Assembly (NCBI RefSeq): GCF_000710035.2
Contig: NZ_JMJJ01000004.1
Location: 62,001 to 126,000, forward strand
Direction: 5' to 3'
From: Pantoea ananatis LMG 2665
GTDB taxonomy: Bacteria > Pseudomonadota > Gammaproteobacteria > Enterobacterales > Enterobacteriaceae
Length of the DNA: 64,000 nucleotides
The notes beneath the pieces were generated by a model that ran no database searches, was not told the origin of the DNA, and saw nothing but the letters and a program-made list of their open reading frames with translations. Both the position numbers and the translations under genes were made by a program. Positions 1-7,559 of the stretch are shown piece after piece; within the stretch, counting starts at the first letter, position 1; the number at the start of each line of letters is the position of its first letter.

Positions 1-1
1 G

Positions 2-952
2 CTGACCATCAACGAACAGAACATGATGATCCTGAAAGGCGACGTGATCGGGACGTTACCGCCTGGCACCGCCGATCCACAGAAAACCCTGTATCAGCAA
101 AATCACCACATGATGCTGGCGCAGGCAAAGGCGATGATTGCCTGCCACGAACGCTTGCCAGACGCTAAAATTGGCCCGGCACCGAATATTTCCTGCGTCT
201 ATGCGGCAAGCTCGCGGCCAGAGGATGTGCTGGCGGCGGACAATTTCTCTGCAATCCGAAACTGGCTCTATCTGGATTTAGCCGTTCACGGGCGCTACAA
301 CCCTGTGGTATGGGCTTTCTTAAAACAGCGCGGCTGGCTTCCGACGATCGAGGATGAGGATATGGCCATCATCGCTGCCGGTCAGCCCGATTTTATCGCC
401 TTTAACTATTATGCTTCGGCCACCGTCGGGGCAGAGGGCGAACATCATGACCCCGACAGTCGGCCCCATGCCGATCAGCAAATGGCCGGCATCGACCGCT
501 CCGTCTACGTGGGCTGTAATAATCCGCATCTGCAGCAAAATCAGTTTGGCTGGTATATCGATCCGGTAGGCTTTCGCATTACCGCGCGCCAGATTTATGC
601 ACGTTATGCCTTGCCGCTCATCGTTACCGAAAATGGCTTAGGGGCGTTTGATACCCTGGCGGCCGACAACAAGGTGCATGATGATTACCGTATCGACTAT
701 CTGCGTGAGCATATCGCTCAGCTGCAGCTGGCCATTGCCGATGGCGTCGAGCTGTTCGGTTATTGCCCGTGGTCTGCTATTGATCTGGTGAGTACCCATC
801 AGGGCATCAGCAAACGTTACGGATTTATTTATGTGAACCGCGATGAAAAAGCGTTAAAGGACCTGGCACGCTACCGCAAAAAAAGCTTCTTTTGGTATCA
901 GAAGCTGATTCGCAGTAACGGCGCAACGCTGAACGCGTCGGTGGACTACTGA
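2..952 (+). CDS. 6-phospho-beta-glucosidase, GH1 family (C-terminal part, start outside window)
   Basis: About 316 C-terminal residues of a glycoside hydrolase family 1 enzyme are visible; the start lies before the window. The first residues read LTINEQN, which carries the GH1 acid/base glutamate (TxNE), and the nucleophile lies in VTENG near base 625. Near the end, SKRYGFIYV resembles the Ser/Lys/Tyr loop that holds the sugar phosphate in 6-phospho-beta-glycosidases, so a PTS-imported 6-phospho-beta-glucoside is the probable cytoplasmic substrate. It ends 25 bp from a convergent AscG-like repressor gene, which may control it. The exact sugar cannot be told from sequence. E. coli AscB is related but not close enough to give it that name. 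Confidence 0.9.
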   Translation: MTINEQNMMILKGDVIGTLPPGTADPQKTLYQQNHHMMLAQAKAMIACHERLPDAKIGPAPNISCVYAASSRPEDVLAADNFSAIRNWLYLDLAVHGRYNPVVWAFLKQRGWLPTIEDEDMAIIAAGQPDFIAFNYYASATVGAEGEHHDPDSRPHADQQMAGIDRSVYVGCNNPHLQQNQFGWYIDPVGFRITARQIYARYALPLIVTENGLGAFDTLAADNKVHDDYRIDYLREHIAQLQLAIADGVELFGYCPWSAIDLVSTHQGISKRYGFIYVNRDEKALKDLARYRKKSFFWYQKLIRSNGATLNASVDY

Positions 953-977
953 GACAGCGCGGCAGGGATGCCGCGAC

Positions 978-2006
978 TTACCGCTTATGAGGCCCGTCCG
1001 TGACCGAGGCGCGCTCAATCAGATGGCCGCTAAAGGGCGGCAAGGCTTCCACCTCCTGACCTTCCAGCATGGCGACCAGCTGCGCCAGCGTGTGCTGAAT
1101 CATTTCTGCGACCGGCACATGCACGGTGGTCAGCGGCGGCAGGAAAAACTCGGCCATACGGATATCATCAAATCCCAGCAGAGAAACATCCTGTGGCAGC
1201 CGTTTTCCCGCGGCGTGAAGCGCCAGCGCGGCCCCGATTGCCATGTCATCGTTACTCGCCATCAGGGCGCTGAATGTCACGCCCGCGTCCAGCAGCTGCT
1301 TTGCCGCCGCCATCCCACTGGCCGGCGTCCACGCGCCCTGCACGATGCAGGCCCTGTCCGCAAGCCCCTGCTCAGCCAGGGCCTGCTCATAACCTGCCAG
1401 GCGAGCGGCCGCGGTAGGGGAACCCGTCATACCACGAATAAAGGCAATGTCGTGATGCCCGCGCGCGATCAGATAACGCGTCGCCTGAAAGGTATTGTGC
1501 TGATGTGTAGCCCAGACACAGTGGGCCGGATGACGCGGCAGCTGGCGATTCACCACCATAATTGGGATATCGTGCTGCTCGATAATGGCATCCAGTGCCT
1601 CGGTGTCCAGAAAGCGGGGATAGATAATGATCGCGTCACAGCGCAGGTCGAGCAGAAACTCAATTGCGGCGCGCTCGTCGTCAGCGCAGGTTTTGCCATC
1701 AGCCAGAATTAACTGGCGACCGTAGTTATTGGTCAGGGTGGCAGCCTGAAACAGCAGCTCGCTGAAGTAGGGGCCGTTAAAAAGCGAGTGGGTAACAATT
1801 AAGCCAATATTTTGGGACTTTTGCGTGGCCAGGCTGCGCGCCAGCAGATTGGGGCGATAACCGGTTTCGGCAATGGCCTGATAGACCTTTTGCTGCGTAC
1901 TTTTACTGACGTAACGATTTCCCGCCAGCACGCGCGAGACGGTGGCTTTAGAAACTCCGGCCTTGCGGGCCACATCCAGCATGGTAATCATTGGCTTACA
2001 GACCAT
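978..2006 (-). CDS. ascG: LacI-family repressor, AscG-like
   Basis: A 342-residue LacI/GalR repressor. The N-terminal helix-turn-helix reads MLDVARKAGVSKATVSRVL and is followed by the hinge YRPNLLARSL and a periplasmic-binding-protein-like effector domain with the usual FSALMASNDDMAIGA and LGFDDI segments. The whole length resembles E. coli AscG, the repressor of the aryl-beta-glucoside (asc) operon, which agrees with the adjacent 6-phospho-beta-glucosidase gene. The first ATG has an AGGG only about four bases upstream; the in-frame ATG at 1991 aligns with the E. coli AscG start and is equally possible. The inducer is inferred to be a beta-glucoside or its phosphate. The operators would lie outside the window, upstream of the glycosidase operon. 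Confidence 0.85.
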   Translation of the reverse strand: MVCKPMITMLDVARKAGVSKATVSRVLAGNRYVSKSTQQKVYQAIAETGYRPNLLARSLATQKSQNIGLIVTHSLFNGPYFSELLFQAATLTNNYGRQLILADGKTCADDERAAIEFLLDLRCDAIIIYPRFLDTEALDAIIEQHDIPIMVVNRQLPRHPAHCVWATHQHNTFQATRYLIARGHHDIAFIRGMTGSPTAAARLAGYEQALAEQGLADRACIVQGAWTPASGMAAAKQLLDAGVTFSALMASNDDMAIGAALALHAAGKRLPQDVSLLGFDDIRMAEFFLPPLTTVHVPVAEMIQHTLAQLVAMLEGQEVEALPPFSGHLIERASVTDGPHKR

Positions 2007-2085
2007 CCATCCCTGCGGTTAAAAAAGGATACTAGCTGATTTTTCGCAGGTTATTGACGGAGGGGCAATAAAAAAATGATGCCTG

Positions 2086-2733
2086 TCAGGCGAAATACCA
2101 GGCGGGCAGGATAGCAATCAGGTTGTTCAGCGTATGAAGAAAGACCGGCAAGGCCAGCGAATTGCTGCGCAGGCGGGCATAGCAAAGCAGCAGAGAGAAG
2201 AGCGTCAGCGCTACCACGGTTTCCCAGTGAACATACTGCGTATGCATCAGCGCAAAGAGCAGGGAGGTCAGTAGCATGCAGGCAAAACGGCTGTTGGGTG
2301 CCCAGAGCAGAAAGCCCTGCAACAAAAAGCCGCGAAACAGCACTTCTTCAAATACCGGGGCCAGCAAGACGGCGGTGAGCAACAGGATAAGCATCGAGCT
2401 GCGTCCCTGCTGCGTTTGCGCGACCAGCCAGCCTTCAGGCTGTAAGTACTGGGTTTGCGCCGCCATTAAAATAAACAGGGCGCCAATAAAAAGTAACGTC
2501 TGACCTGAGCGTAAAAAGCCCAATGGAATATCCGTACGACGCTGGCAGTAGAACCGATACAGCGGATAGATGACCGCAAACTCGAACAGGCAGAGTACAG
2601 GCACCAGCAAACCGTCATTACGCAGAATACCGTAATTCGGAAACAGGGTAATCAGCATGGTAACGAGGTAATAGACAACAAAGCTGCCGACATAAAACAG
2701 TGTCAGCGTCACTCTGTCGGAATTGGTGTTCAT
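2086..2733 (-). CDS. CPBP family intramembrane glutamic protease (CAAX-like)
   Basis: A 215-residue polytopic membrane protein of the CPBP/Abi family. The two diagnostic motifs are present: EEVLFRG (paired catalytic glutamates plus arginine) in the second half, and a later FALMH and LHTLNN, which supply the membrane histidines and asparagine. About six hydrophobic segments are visible. Family members are membrane-embedded peptidases; the substrate here is unknown. The start chosen is the ATG of MNTNSD, with a weak GGG upstream; an in-frame ATG ten codons earlier (2763) has no ribosome binding site. It is a monocistronic gene pointing away from the small genes that follow. No bacteriocin or phage neighbour is visible that would suggest an immunity role. 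Confidence 0.8.
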   Translation of the reverse strand: MNTNSDRVTLTLFYVGSFVVYYLVTMLITLFPNYGILRNDGLLVPVLCLFEFAVIYPLYRFYCQRRTDIPLGFLRSGQTLLFIGALFILMAAQTQYLQPEGWLVAQTQQGRSSMLILLLTAVLLAPVFEEVLFRGFLLQGFLLWAPNSRFACMLLTSLLFALMHTQYVHWETVVALTLFSLLLCYARLRSNSLALPVFLHTLNNLIAILPAWYFA

Positions 2734-2961
2734 AGGCGACCCAGCCAGCGATGATAAACGCATAGTAGCAACGCGTCGGATCGCTGTCGAGAGAGCGTAC
2801 GATACAATATTTTTTGTTCAACGCCGTCAGGGCGTTATGCCGGTTTGATGTGCATGGATTCAGGGGGCAAACCCACCGTCAGAGAGGGTTGCAAAAGGCT
2901 GCCAGACGCTTGCGCTGCAGCCTGAAAAAAAGACGTGCAGCACCAAGGGCATGATTACTGG

Positions 2962-3027
2962 CTAGCGGATGCTGACCGCGATCAGGGTCAACAAGAGGGC
3001 AAAGCTAATAAAAAGGATCAGTTCCAC
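2962..3027 (-). CDS. Candidate 21-residue single-span membrane peptide
   Basis: A GTG-initiated reading frame encodes about 21 residues, almost all hydrophobic (core FISFALLLTLIAVSI) and ending in Arg: the composition of a single-pass small membrane protein. An AGGAAG lies about six bases upstream of the GTG. Beyond the stop, an imperfect hairpin (AGGCTGC...GCAGCCT) followed by TTTT could end the transcript. It sits alone in the roughly 520-bp space between the CPBP protease and the I78 lipoprotein genes. I do not recognise the peptide; it could equally be a chance frame. Conservation in related genomes would decide. Confidence 0.3.
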   Translation of the reverse strand: MELILFISFALLLTLIAVSIR

Positions 3028-3253
3028 TCGCGCTTCCTCAATAACTCATCGTGTCATGGGTGATTCCGCAAATACTATCAGAGGCTTCTCGCGGTAATTT
3101 TAGCCAGCAAGTGCGATTCATCTGTCAATAACCGCATTCCCTAGCATTTAATCCCTGGTATTGTGCGGTAAGTTTGATTTTAGCGGTTCATACCTGCTGA
3201 CAGGCTTGTTACTCTTCGGAGTCAGGTTTTACACGTCCATGAGGAGAAAACAC

Positions 3254-3550
3254 GTGAATCATTATGGAAAAGTGCTGGTGGCCGCCGGTTTTTTACTGCT
3301 GACGGGCTGCCAGTCGGCCACACAATCCGACAAGGCCGCCGTGCCGCTGGATGCGCAGGCGGACAGCTGTGGCGCATCTCAGTATCAACACTTTGTGGGC
3401 AAGCCGTTGTCTGCCATCGATAATCAGCGTTTCACGCAAAAAGTGCGTGCCATCCCGTGGAATTCAGCGGTAACGATGGACTTTAATTTCACCCGTCTGA
3501 ACTTTATGGCCGACAAAAGCGGTAATATCAGCCGTGTCTATTGCGGTTAA
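3254..3550 (+). CDS. I78-family peptidase inhibitor lipoprotein
   Basis: A 98-residue lipoprotein. The GTG start is set by AGGAG seven bases upstream, and the signal peptide ends in the lipobox LLTGC, so the mature protein should be acylated on that cysteine. The mature part carries the family I78 pattern: DSCGASQYQHFVGKPLSAI, then a short strand and a C-terminal domain ending in SGNISRVYCG. The two conserved cysteines probably form a disulfide. Family members are small inhibitors of serine proteases, possibly guarding periplasmic proteins. A longer in-frame ORF starting at 3161 lacks a ribosome binding site and would bury the signal peptide, so it is not used. The target protease is unknown. 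Confidence 0.8.
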   Translation: MNHYGKVLVAAGFLLLTGCQSATQSDKAAVPLDAQADSCGASQYQHFVGKPLSAIDNQRFTQKVRAIPWNSAVTMDFNFTRLNFMADKSGNISRVYCG

Positions 3551-3569
3551 GTGGCAAATAAACAGCGCA

Positions 3570-3606
3570 TTGTCATAGAGTTGTCATGGCGTCAGGCGAA
3601 GATAAC
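3570..3606 (+). promoter_or_regulatory. Candidate Pho box and -10
   Basis: Two heptamers TTGTCAT are separated by AGAG, giving the 11-bp direct-repeat period of a PhoB site (consensus CTGTCAT, four A/T-rich bases, CTGTCAT). Each repeat matches 6 of 7. As I recall it, the E. coli phoA box is very similar (CTGTCATAAAGTTGTCACGG). A GATAAC about 13 bases downstream could be the -10 element, slightly farther than usual. A transcript would start near 3611 and run into the terminator at 3704-3731. Confidence 0.5.
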
Positions 3607-3610
3607 GCCT

Positions 3611-3731
3611 GTACCCTGTGGGTAGGCGATAACCGTTATCGATCGGTTCAATCAACAGGGTAAGGATTTCCTCGTTACATCAATATGCAATGCTCGTCTT
3701 GTTTATTCCCGCTCAGGCGGGAATTTTTTTT
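3611..3731 (+). ncRNA. Candidate PhoB-dependent small RNA or leader
   Basis: The span between the candidate Pho promoter and a strong intrinsic terminator holds no convincing coding frame. The terminator is preceded by a U-rich stretch (TCTTGTTTATT), as in Hfq-bound sRNAs. The RNA would be about 120 nt. It matches none of the enterobacterial sRNAs I can recall. The alternative is an attenuated leader for the secreted-protein gene that starts 29 bases after the terminator. The 5' end is inferred only from the promoter guess. Confidence 0.3.
3704..3731 (+). terminator. Rho-independent terminator
   Basis: ATTCCCGC-TCAG-GCGGGAAT forms a perfect 8-bp stem with a 4-base loop and is followed by eight T residues. 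It lies between the I78 lipoprotein gene and the next gene on the same strand. It would end read-through from the first gene or a short RNA started at the Pho box. Confidence 0.85.
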
Positions 3732-3759
3732 CTGGTTAAGCCCGAAGAAGGAGCAACGC

Positions 3760-4080
3760 ATGGAATATTTCCAGAGGATTTCAGTCTTATTTTTGCTGCT
3801 GGTCAGCCCGGTTGCCCTGGCTTTAAGCCCGGAGGCATGGCAGAAAAGCCAGCAGGTGATGCGGCAGGCGTGCATCAACGCCAGCACCTTAAGCAAGGTA
3901 AAAGTACTGGGTCAGGTTGTTGAGTACGATGACAGCGTAGGCTACAGCGCGTTACTGCTTGAAGGGCTCTATCCGCAGAAGCACATGAAAAACCGCCGGG
4001 GACGAGAGCTTTGCCTGTTTCAGCGCAGCAGCGGTCGGGCCAGCGTAAGCGAGGCCAACCAGTACCGGCTGGCGAAGTAA
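3760..4080 (+). CDS. Secreted protein of unknown function
   Basis: A 106-residue protein with a signal peptide of about 21 residues (hydrophobic core ISVLFLLLVSPV, cleavage likely after ALA). The ATG is preceded by GAAGAAGGAG, which fixes the start; the longer in-frame ORF beginning at 3685 runs through the terminator and is not credible. The mature part has two cysteines (QACINA and RELCLF), suggesting one disulfide, and a basic stretch KNRRGRE. I do not recognise the family. It lies downstream of a candidate Pho box and terminator, so it might be a phosphate-responsive periplasmic protein, but that is inference from position alone. Confidence 0.65.
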   Translation: MEYFQRISVLFLLLVSPVALALSPEAWQKSQQVMRQACINASTLSKVKVLGQVVEYDDSVGYSALLLEGLYPQKHMKNRRGRELCLFQRSSGRASVSEANQYRLAK

Positions 4081-4092
4081 GTTAACAGCGGC

Positions 4093-4344
4093 TCACTCGT
4101 GGGGCCGCGCCTCCATCAGCCGGGCTAACAGGGCACGATAGCGTTGCAGGCGTTGCTCATCCCCTTCAAATTCCAGCTTGTTGATCACGCGTGCGATAAC
4201 GGCTTTATTGGTCGTGGGCTGTCCGGCTTCCATCAGTTCCCGCATAATAACGGCCAGCAAATCCGACTCTGGCGGGACATTCCAGTCCGGGCTGTTGAAA
4301 TAATCGGTGATAGCACGGCTGGCGCTGTTAGATTGCACTCTCAT
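4093..4344 (-). CDS. YmgB/AriR-like small regulator
   Basis: An 83-residue all-alpha protein resembling the biofilm regulator family of E. coli YmgB (AriR). The shared pattern is a short N-terminal segment ending in ITDYF, then a central helix LAVIMRELMEAGQPTTNKAVI and a final helix with INKLE, as in the dimeric four-helix fold. In E. coli these proteins act in acid resistance, biofilm and the blue-light Rcs pathway. The ATG chosen has GGAG seven bases upstream; a TTG five codons earlier is a worse start. No YcgE/YcgF-type light-sensing partners are nearby. The function in this organism is inferred only from the family. Confidence 0.65.
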   Translation of the reverse strand: MRVQSNSASRAITDYFNSPDWNVPPESDLLAVIMRELMEAGQPTTNKAVIARVINKLEFEGDEQRLQRYRALLARLMEARPHE

Positions 4345-5078
4345 TCTCCATCTCCGCAAACAGACAGCCCGCCCGGTACGCGAATGCGCAGCAGGCAGAG
4401 TCAGGTGAGTTAGTGGCTCCCGATATGCACGGCAAGGGTTTAATCGGGCGCATTACGTTGATCAGAACGACCCACGTCCCGCACGAATCTGGCGGTTTTT
4501 TAAACATAGGTCTGCCGTTACGTCTTGTCAGTAACAACCTGAAATATTTTTCAAATGTGATGAGTGATTTTCAAATAATGCCGCCAGGTTACGTCAGGGT
4601 TTTAGCACGTAGTTAACTGATTAATAAGTTTATTATTACCGCAGAAAAAACCCGGGGCAGAGGAAAAAAAATCGTGCTTACCTCGGGAAACATCGCCCGA
4701 CACACGCGTAGTGTGGAGAGGGAATCTGCAGGGTTCGTGGCATGGGACTGCGGGATCTGACCTTTCGAGAGGCGGTGACGCTGAAAGATTTCCTGCCCTG
4801 TCTTTCCGTGGCCAGAGAAGTGTCAGATACGCTTTGCCAGTTAAATGCAGAACGTGCTGGCAGCAAAAACAAGGCATTTATCGACGCTTACCATGATGAC
4901 AAAATGGTTACGCCTCGCTTGTCAGTAGAATAAAAACGTTTCGCTCACAATAAATAGAATAAGATAACACCGCCCCCGCGCTGTTATTTTAATGTACTGA
5001 TAAACAGAATAAAAAATTCCTTTTTTTTTATTCTGGCGGGTGATATTTTTTTCTTCACCCTGCTGAAGAGGCACCGGC
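4345..5078. other. Gene-poor stretch between the YmgB-like gene and iraP
   Basis: About 730 bases with no gene I can defend. It is AT-rich near 4550-4680 and 4940-5060, and includes the promoter region of the YmgB-like gene on the minus strand and the upstream region of iraP. One 63-codon frame (4742-4933) is listed separately. I see no tRNA, strong terminator or long repeat. Confidence 0.5.
4742..4933 (+). CDS. Possible small hypothetical protein (63 residues)
   Basis: An ATG with AGGG eight bases upstream opens a 63-codon frame with mixed, globular-looking composition (FREAVTLKDFLPCLSVAREV, then a charged second half). I recognise no family. It stands alone in a gene-poor stretch and overlapping frames of similar length exist on both strands, so it may be chance. 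Coding status depends on conservation. Confidence 0.25.
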   Translation: MGLRDLTFREAVTLKDFLPCLSVAREVSDTLCQLNAERAGSKNKAFIDAYHDDKMVTPRLSVE

Positions 5079-5333
5079 ATGAAAAATCTGATTGCTGAGC
5101 TATTAATTACGCTGGCAGAAAAAGAAGAGGCGTCTAAAGAGCAGGTCGTGCAGATCGAAGCGCTGGAACTTGTGATCACCGCAATGCTGCGCATGATGCC
5201 GCCTGAGCAGCATCAGTCCCTCGTTAACAGCATTGATACGGCCATGATTCATGCCGGAGTGGATCACAACGATCACAATGCCGCGTTATTAAAAAACGCT
5301 GTCACCCGATTACTTCACCGGCCCCACAGCTGA
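5079..5333 (+). CDS. iraP: Anti-adapter protein IraP
   Basis: 84 residues against 86 in E. coli. The N-terminus MKNLIAELLITLAEKEEASK and the following EALELVITAMLRMM match E. coli IraP closely, including the N-terminal coiled coil; the C-terminal third is more diverged. IraP binds the adaptor RssB and so blocks delivery of RpoS to ClpXP, stabilising the general stress sigma factor, in E. coli upon phosphate starvation through ppGpp. E. coli has iraP-phoA-psiF; here psiF follows directly and phoA is missing. A TACTGATAA-like -10 region and AT-rich sequence lie upstream. This assignment is firm for the N-terminal half and supported by synteny. Confidence 0.9.
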   Translation: MKNLIAELLITLAEKEEASKEQVVQIEALELVITAMLRMMPPEQHQSLVNSIDTAMIHAGVDHNDHNAALLKNAVTRLLHRPHS

Positions 5334-5452
5334 AATCACGCCGATCACCAGAATAAAATTGCGATCTCTGTATTATTCCAAAGCAAAAGTCGTCTGATTC
5401 TTTTCTGGCATGCCAGAATAAATACTGTCTTTATCACAACGGAGTGAAAACA

Positions 5453-5755
5453 ATGAAAGGCAATATCCTGATGATAGTCCTGGCAGGAATAATGATGAGC
5501 AGCCACGCCAGCGCGGCAGATAAAACGCCGCAGCAGCAAAAAATGGCGATGTGTAATGAACATGCCAGCAGCCAATCGTTAAAAGGCGATGTGCGTAAGC
5601 AATTTATGAGCGATTGCCTGAAGAAAGACAGCAAAGTTGCGGACATGTCGCCGCAACAAATAAAAATGAAAACCTGTAATCTCCAGGCCGGAGATAAAAA
5701 GCTGACCGGTGACGCACGTAAAACCTTTATGAGTCAGTGCCTCAAAAAAAGCTAA
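5453..5755 (+). CDS. psiF: Phosphate-starvation-inducible protein PsiF
   Basis: A 100-residue exported protein with a signal peptide (cleavage near ASAAD) and the two tandem PsiF repeats. Each repeat has the pattern TPQQQKMAMCNEHAS...LKGDVRKQFMSDCLKK, giving four cysteines in all, as in E. coli PsiF. Its molecular role is not known; the E. coli gene is co-transcribed with phoA in the Pho regulon. The start is the ATG with GGAG eight bases upstream rather than the GTG three codons before it. Here it has no phoA in front, so it must use its own promoter. A weak Pho-like repeat (CTGATTC, TTTT, CTGGCAT at 5394-5411) precedes it, but I give that little weight. Confidence 0.9.
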   Translation: MKGNILMIVLAGIMMSSHASAADKTPQQQKMAMCNEHASSQSLKGDVRKQFMSDCLKKDSKVADMSPQQIKMKTCNLQAGDKKLTGDARKTFMSQCLKKS

Positions 5756-5977
5756 GACTCAGCCGGCCATTTCGGTGGCCGCCTCCTCTCATCGCCTGCC
5801 ATCAGTGCGCTACAGCACGCTTTTAATTACTGAAGAAACAGATGATTAGCGAAAAAAATCGCCATTGAGGCGCAAGCTTTTCCAATCCTTTGCCACACTT
5901 ACTGTTTATAAGGGATTGCGCCGCGCGCGTTCGGGCGCGGTGCTTTTACCCGTGACGGTTGGAAAAGGAGCCATGTC

Positions 5978-7510
5978 GTGAACTATCAATTTGTTATTGC
6001 TCTCAAGGATTTACCGCAACGTCAGCCGGTTAAAAAAAAGCTGGGTGAAACAGAGTTTTTACTCATCCGTGAGGCTGACAGCGTCCAGGCTTTCCAGGCA
6101 AAATGCCCTCATGCAGGCGCGCCGCTTGAGCAGGGCGCTATCTGCGGCGACAGGCTCATCTGTCCCTGGCATAAAGCGGCGTTTGAACTGAGCAGCGGTA
6201 AAATGTGCGAGCCGCTGGCGCTGGCCGACCTGAAACAGTATCCCGTTCGCATCGAAAATGGCCAGATTCTGGTTAACCCTAAAGCGATGTCACCTGCTTC
6301 GCCAGTGGGCAGCGGTGCCAGCGCCCCGGTCTTTGTGGTACTGGGCGGGGGCGCGGCCGGGAGTGCGGCACTGTGGCGATTACGCCACGACGGCTTTAAG
6401 GGCCGCCTGGTGCTGGTAGAGAGTGAGCCTGAAGCCCCTTACGACCGCACGGCGCTGACGAAATTTGTTCCCTCAGGCAAAATGGATATCGATGATGTGC
6501 CGTCGCTGCTTGGCAGTGACATACTCGATCACGTCGAGCGCATCCAAAAGCGCGTTGAGCGAGTTGATAATGAGGCGCACCGTCTGGTGTTTGCCGACGA
6601 TAGCACGTTGCAGTTCGATAAATTATTAATTGCAACGGGCGCAGAACCTGTCAAGCCGTCGCTTGCCGGCGCTGATTTAGCGGGCGTACATATTCTGCGC
6701 AACAAGCAGCATACCGCGTCCCTGCTAGCGGCCGTCGATCGAAGCCAGCAGATTGTGATTATCGGTAACAGCTTTATTGGCATGGAGCTGGCCTCGTCGC
6801 TGCGTAACCGTGACGTTGAGGTGACCGTCATCGCACGTCACGCGCTGCCGTTTGCGGCGCAGTTTGGTGAGGCGATCGGCCGTTATTTCCATCAACTGCA
6901 TCAGGCCAACGGCGTAACATTTGTGGAAGGTGAGATTGCGTCGCTTCAGGGCGAAAACCACGTGACGGGCGTGCGGTTAAAAACCGGTCAGCAGATCGCT
7001 GCCGATGTGGTGCTGTTCGCCACCGGCGTTAAACCGGCCACCTCGTTTATTCACGACCTGCCGCGGGTTGAAGATGGCAGCCTGCAAACTGATGAGCAGC
7101 TACGCGTGGCAGAAAACGTCTGGGTAGCCGGCGATATTGCAACCTATCCTTCCGCCCAGGGGCCGCTGCGCATCGAGCATTTTCGCGTGGCAGAGCAGCA
7201 GGGCCAGACCGTAGCAATGAATATGCTGGGAAATATTCATCACTATGACCGCGTGCCGTTTTTCTGGACCGCGCATTATGGTACCCGCTATGAATATATT
7301 GGTCATGCCACAGACTGGGACGACTACCAGCAGGTGGGATCGCTGGAAGAGAAGACGTTTATGGCCTTTTACGGCAAGGAAGGGCGGCTGGCTGCGGTTT
7401 TCTCGTGTGGACTCTACACGCTGACCGCCGCGCTGGTCGAAAAGATGCAGGAGCCCATGACGATGGAACAGGCACTGGCATGGTATCAGGCCCACCATTC
7501 TGCACAATAA
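5978..7510 (+). CDS. Rieske-ferredoxin/FAD-NAD(P) oxidoreductase fusion (AIFM3/Nfr-like)
   Basis: A 510-residue fusion. Residues 1-105 form a Rieske domain with ligands C43-x-H45 (CPHAG) and C62-x2-H65 (CPWHK). Residues from about 117 form a two-dinucleotide-domain flavoprotein with FAD motif VVLGGGAAGSAA, a second nucleotide motif IIGNSFIGMELA near 250, ATGAEP and ATGVKP, and the FAD-ribityl segment VWVAGDIA. This matches the AIF/ferredoxin-reductase-like family in which the Rieske cluster passes electrons to or from FAD; the physiological partner is unknown. The GTG start is set by AAAAGGAG. It occupies the psiF-proC gap where E. coli has dgcC. No oxygenase subunit is adjacent, so an aromatic-ring dioxygenase role is not supported. 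Confidence 0.85.
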   Translation: MNYQFVIALKDLPQRQPVKKKLGETEFLLIREADSVQAFQAKCPHAGAPLEQGAICGDRLICPWHKAAFELSSGKMCEPLALADLKQYPVRIENGQILVNPKAMSPASPVGSGASAPVFVVLGGGAAGSAALWRLRHDGFKGRLVLVESEPEAPYDRTALTKFVPSGKMDIDDVPSLLGSDILDHVERIQKRVERVDNEAHRLVFADDSTLQFDKLLIATGAEPVKPSLAGADLAGVHILRNKQHTASLLAAVDRSQQIVIIGNSFIGMELASSLRNRDVEVTVIARHALPFAAQFGEAIGRYFHQLHQANGVTFVEGEIASLQGENHVTGVRLKTGQQIAADVVLFATGVKPATSFIHDLPRVEDGSLQTDEQLRVAENVWVAGDIATYPSAQGPLRIEHFRVAEQQGQTVAMNMLGNIHHYDRVPFFWTAHYGTRYEYIGHATDWDDYQQVGSLEEKTFMAFYGKEGRLAAVFSCGLYTLTAALVEKMQEPMTMEQALAWYQAHHSAQ

Positions 7511-7525
7511 TGGGCCCGTAAAACC

Positions 7526-7552
7526 GTCTGGCAAACGGCATGTTTGCCAGAC
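7526..7552. terminator. Bidirectional hairpin between convergent genes
   Basis: GTCTGGCAAA and TTTGCCAGAC form a perfect 10-bp stem around a 7-base loop, between the ends of the oxidoreductase gene and proC. There is no long T run on either side, so it is a hairpin-type end or RNA-stabilising structure rather than a classic intrinsic terminator. Confidence 0.5.
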
Positions 7553-7559
7553 ATGTCGG

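Noticed and set aside
3161..3253. N-terminal extension of the I78 lipoprotein frame
   Set aside because: The extension lacks a ribosome binding site and would place the signal peptide inside the protein; the GTG at 3254 has AGGAG at the right distance.
5394..5411. Pho box before psiF (CTGATTC-TTTT-CTGGCAT)
   Set aside because: Only the second heptamer is close to consensus; the first matches at 3 of 7, so it cannot be called on sequence alone.
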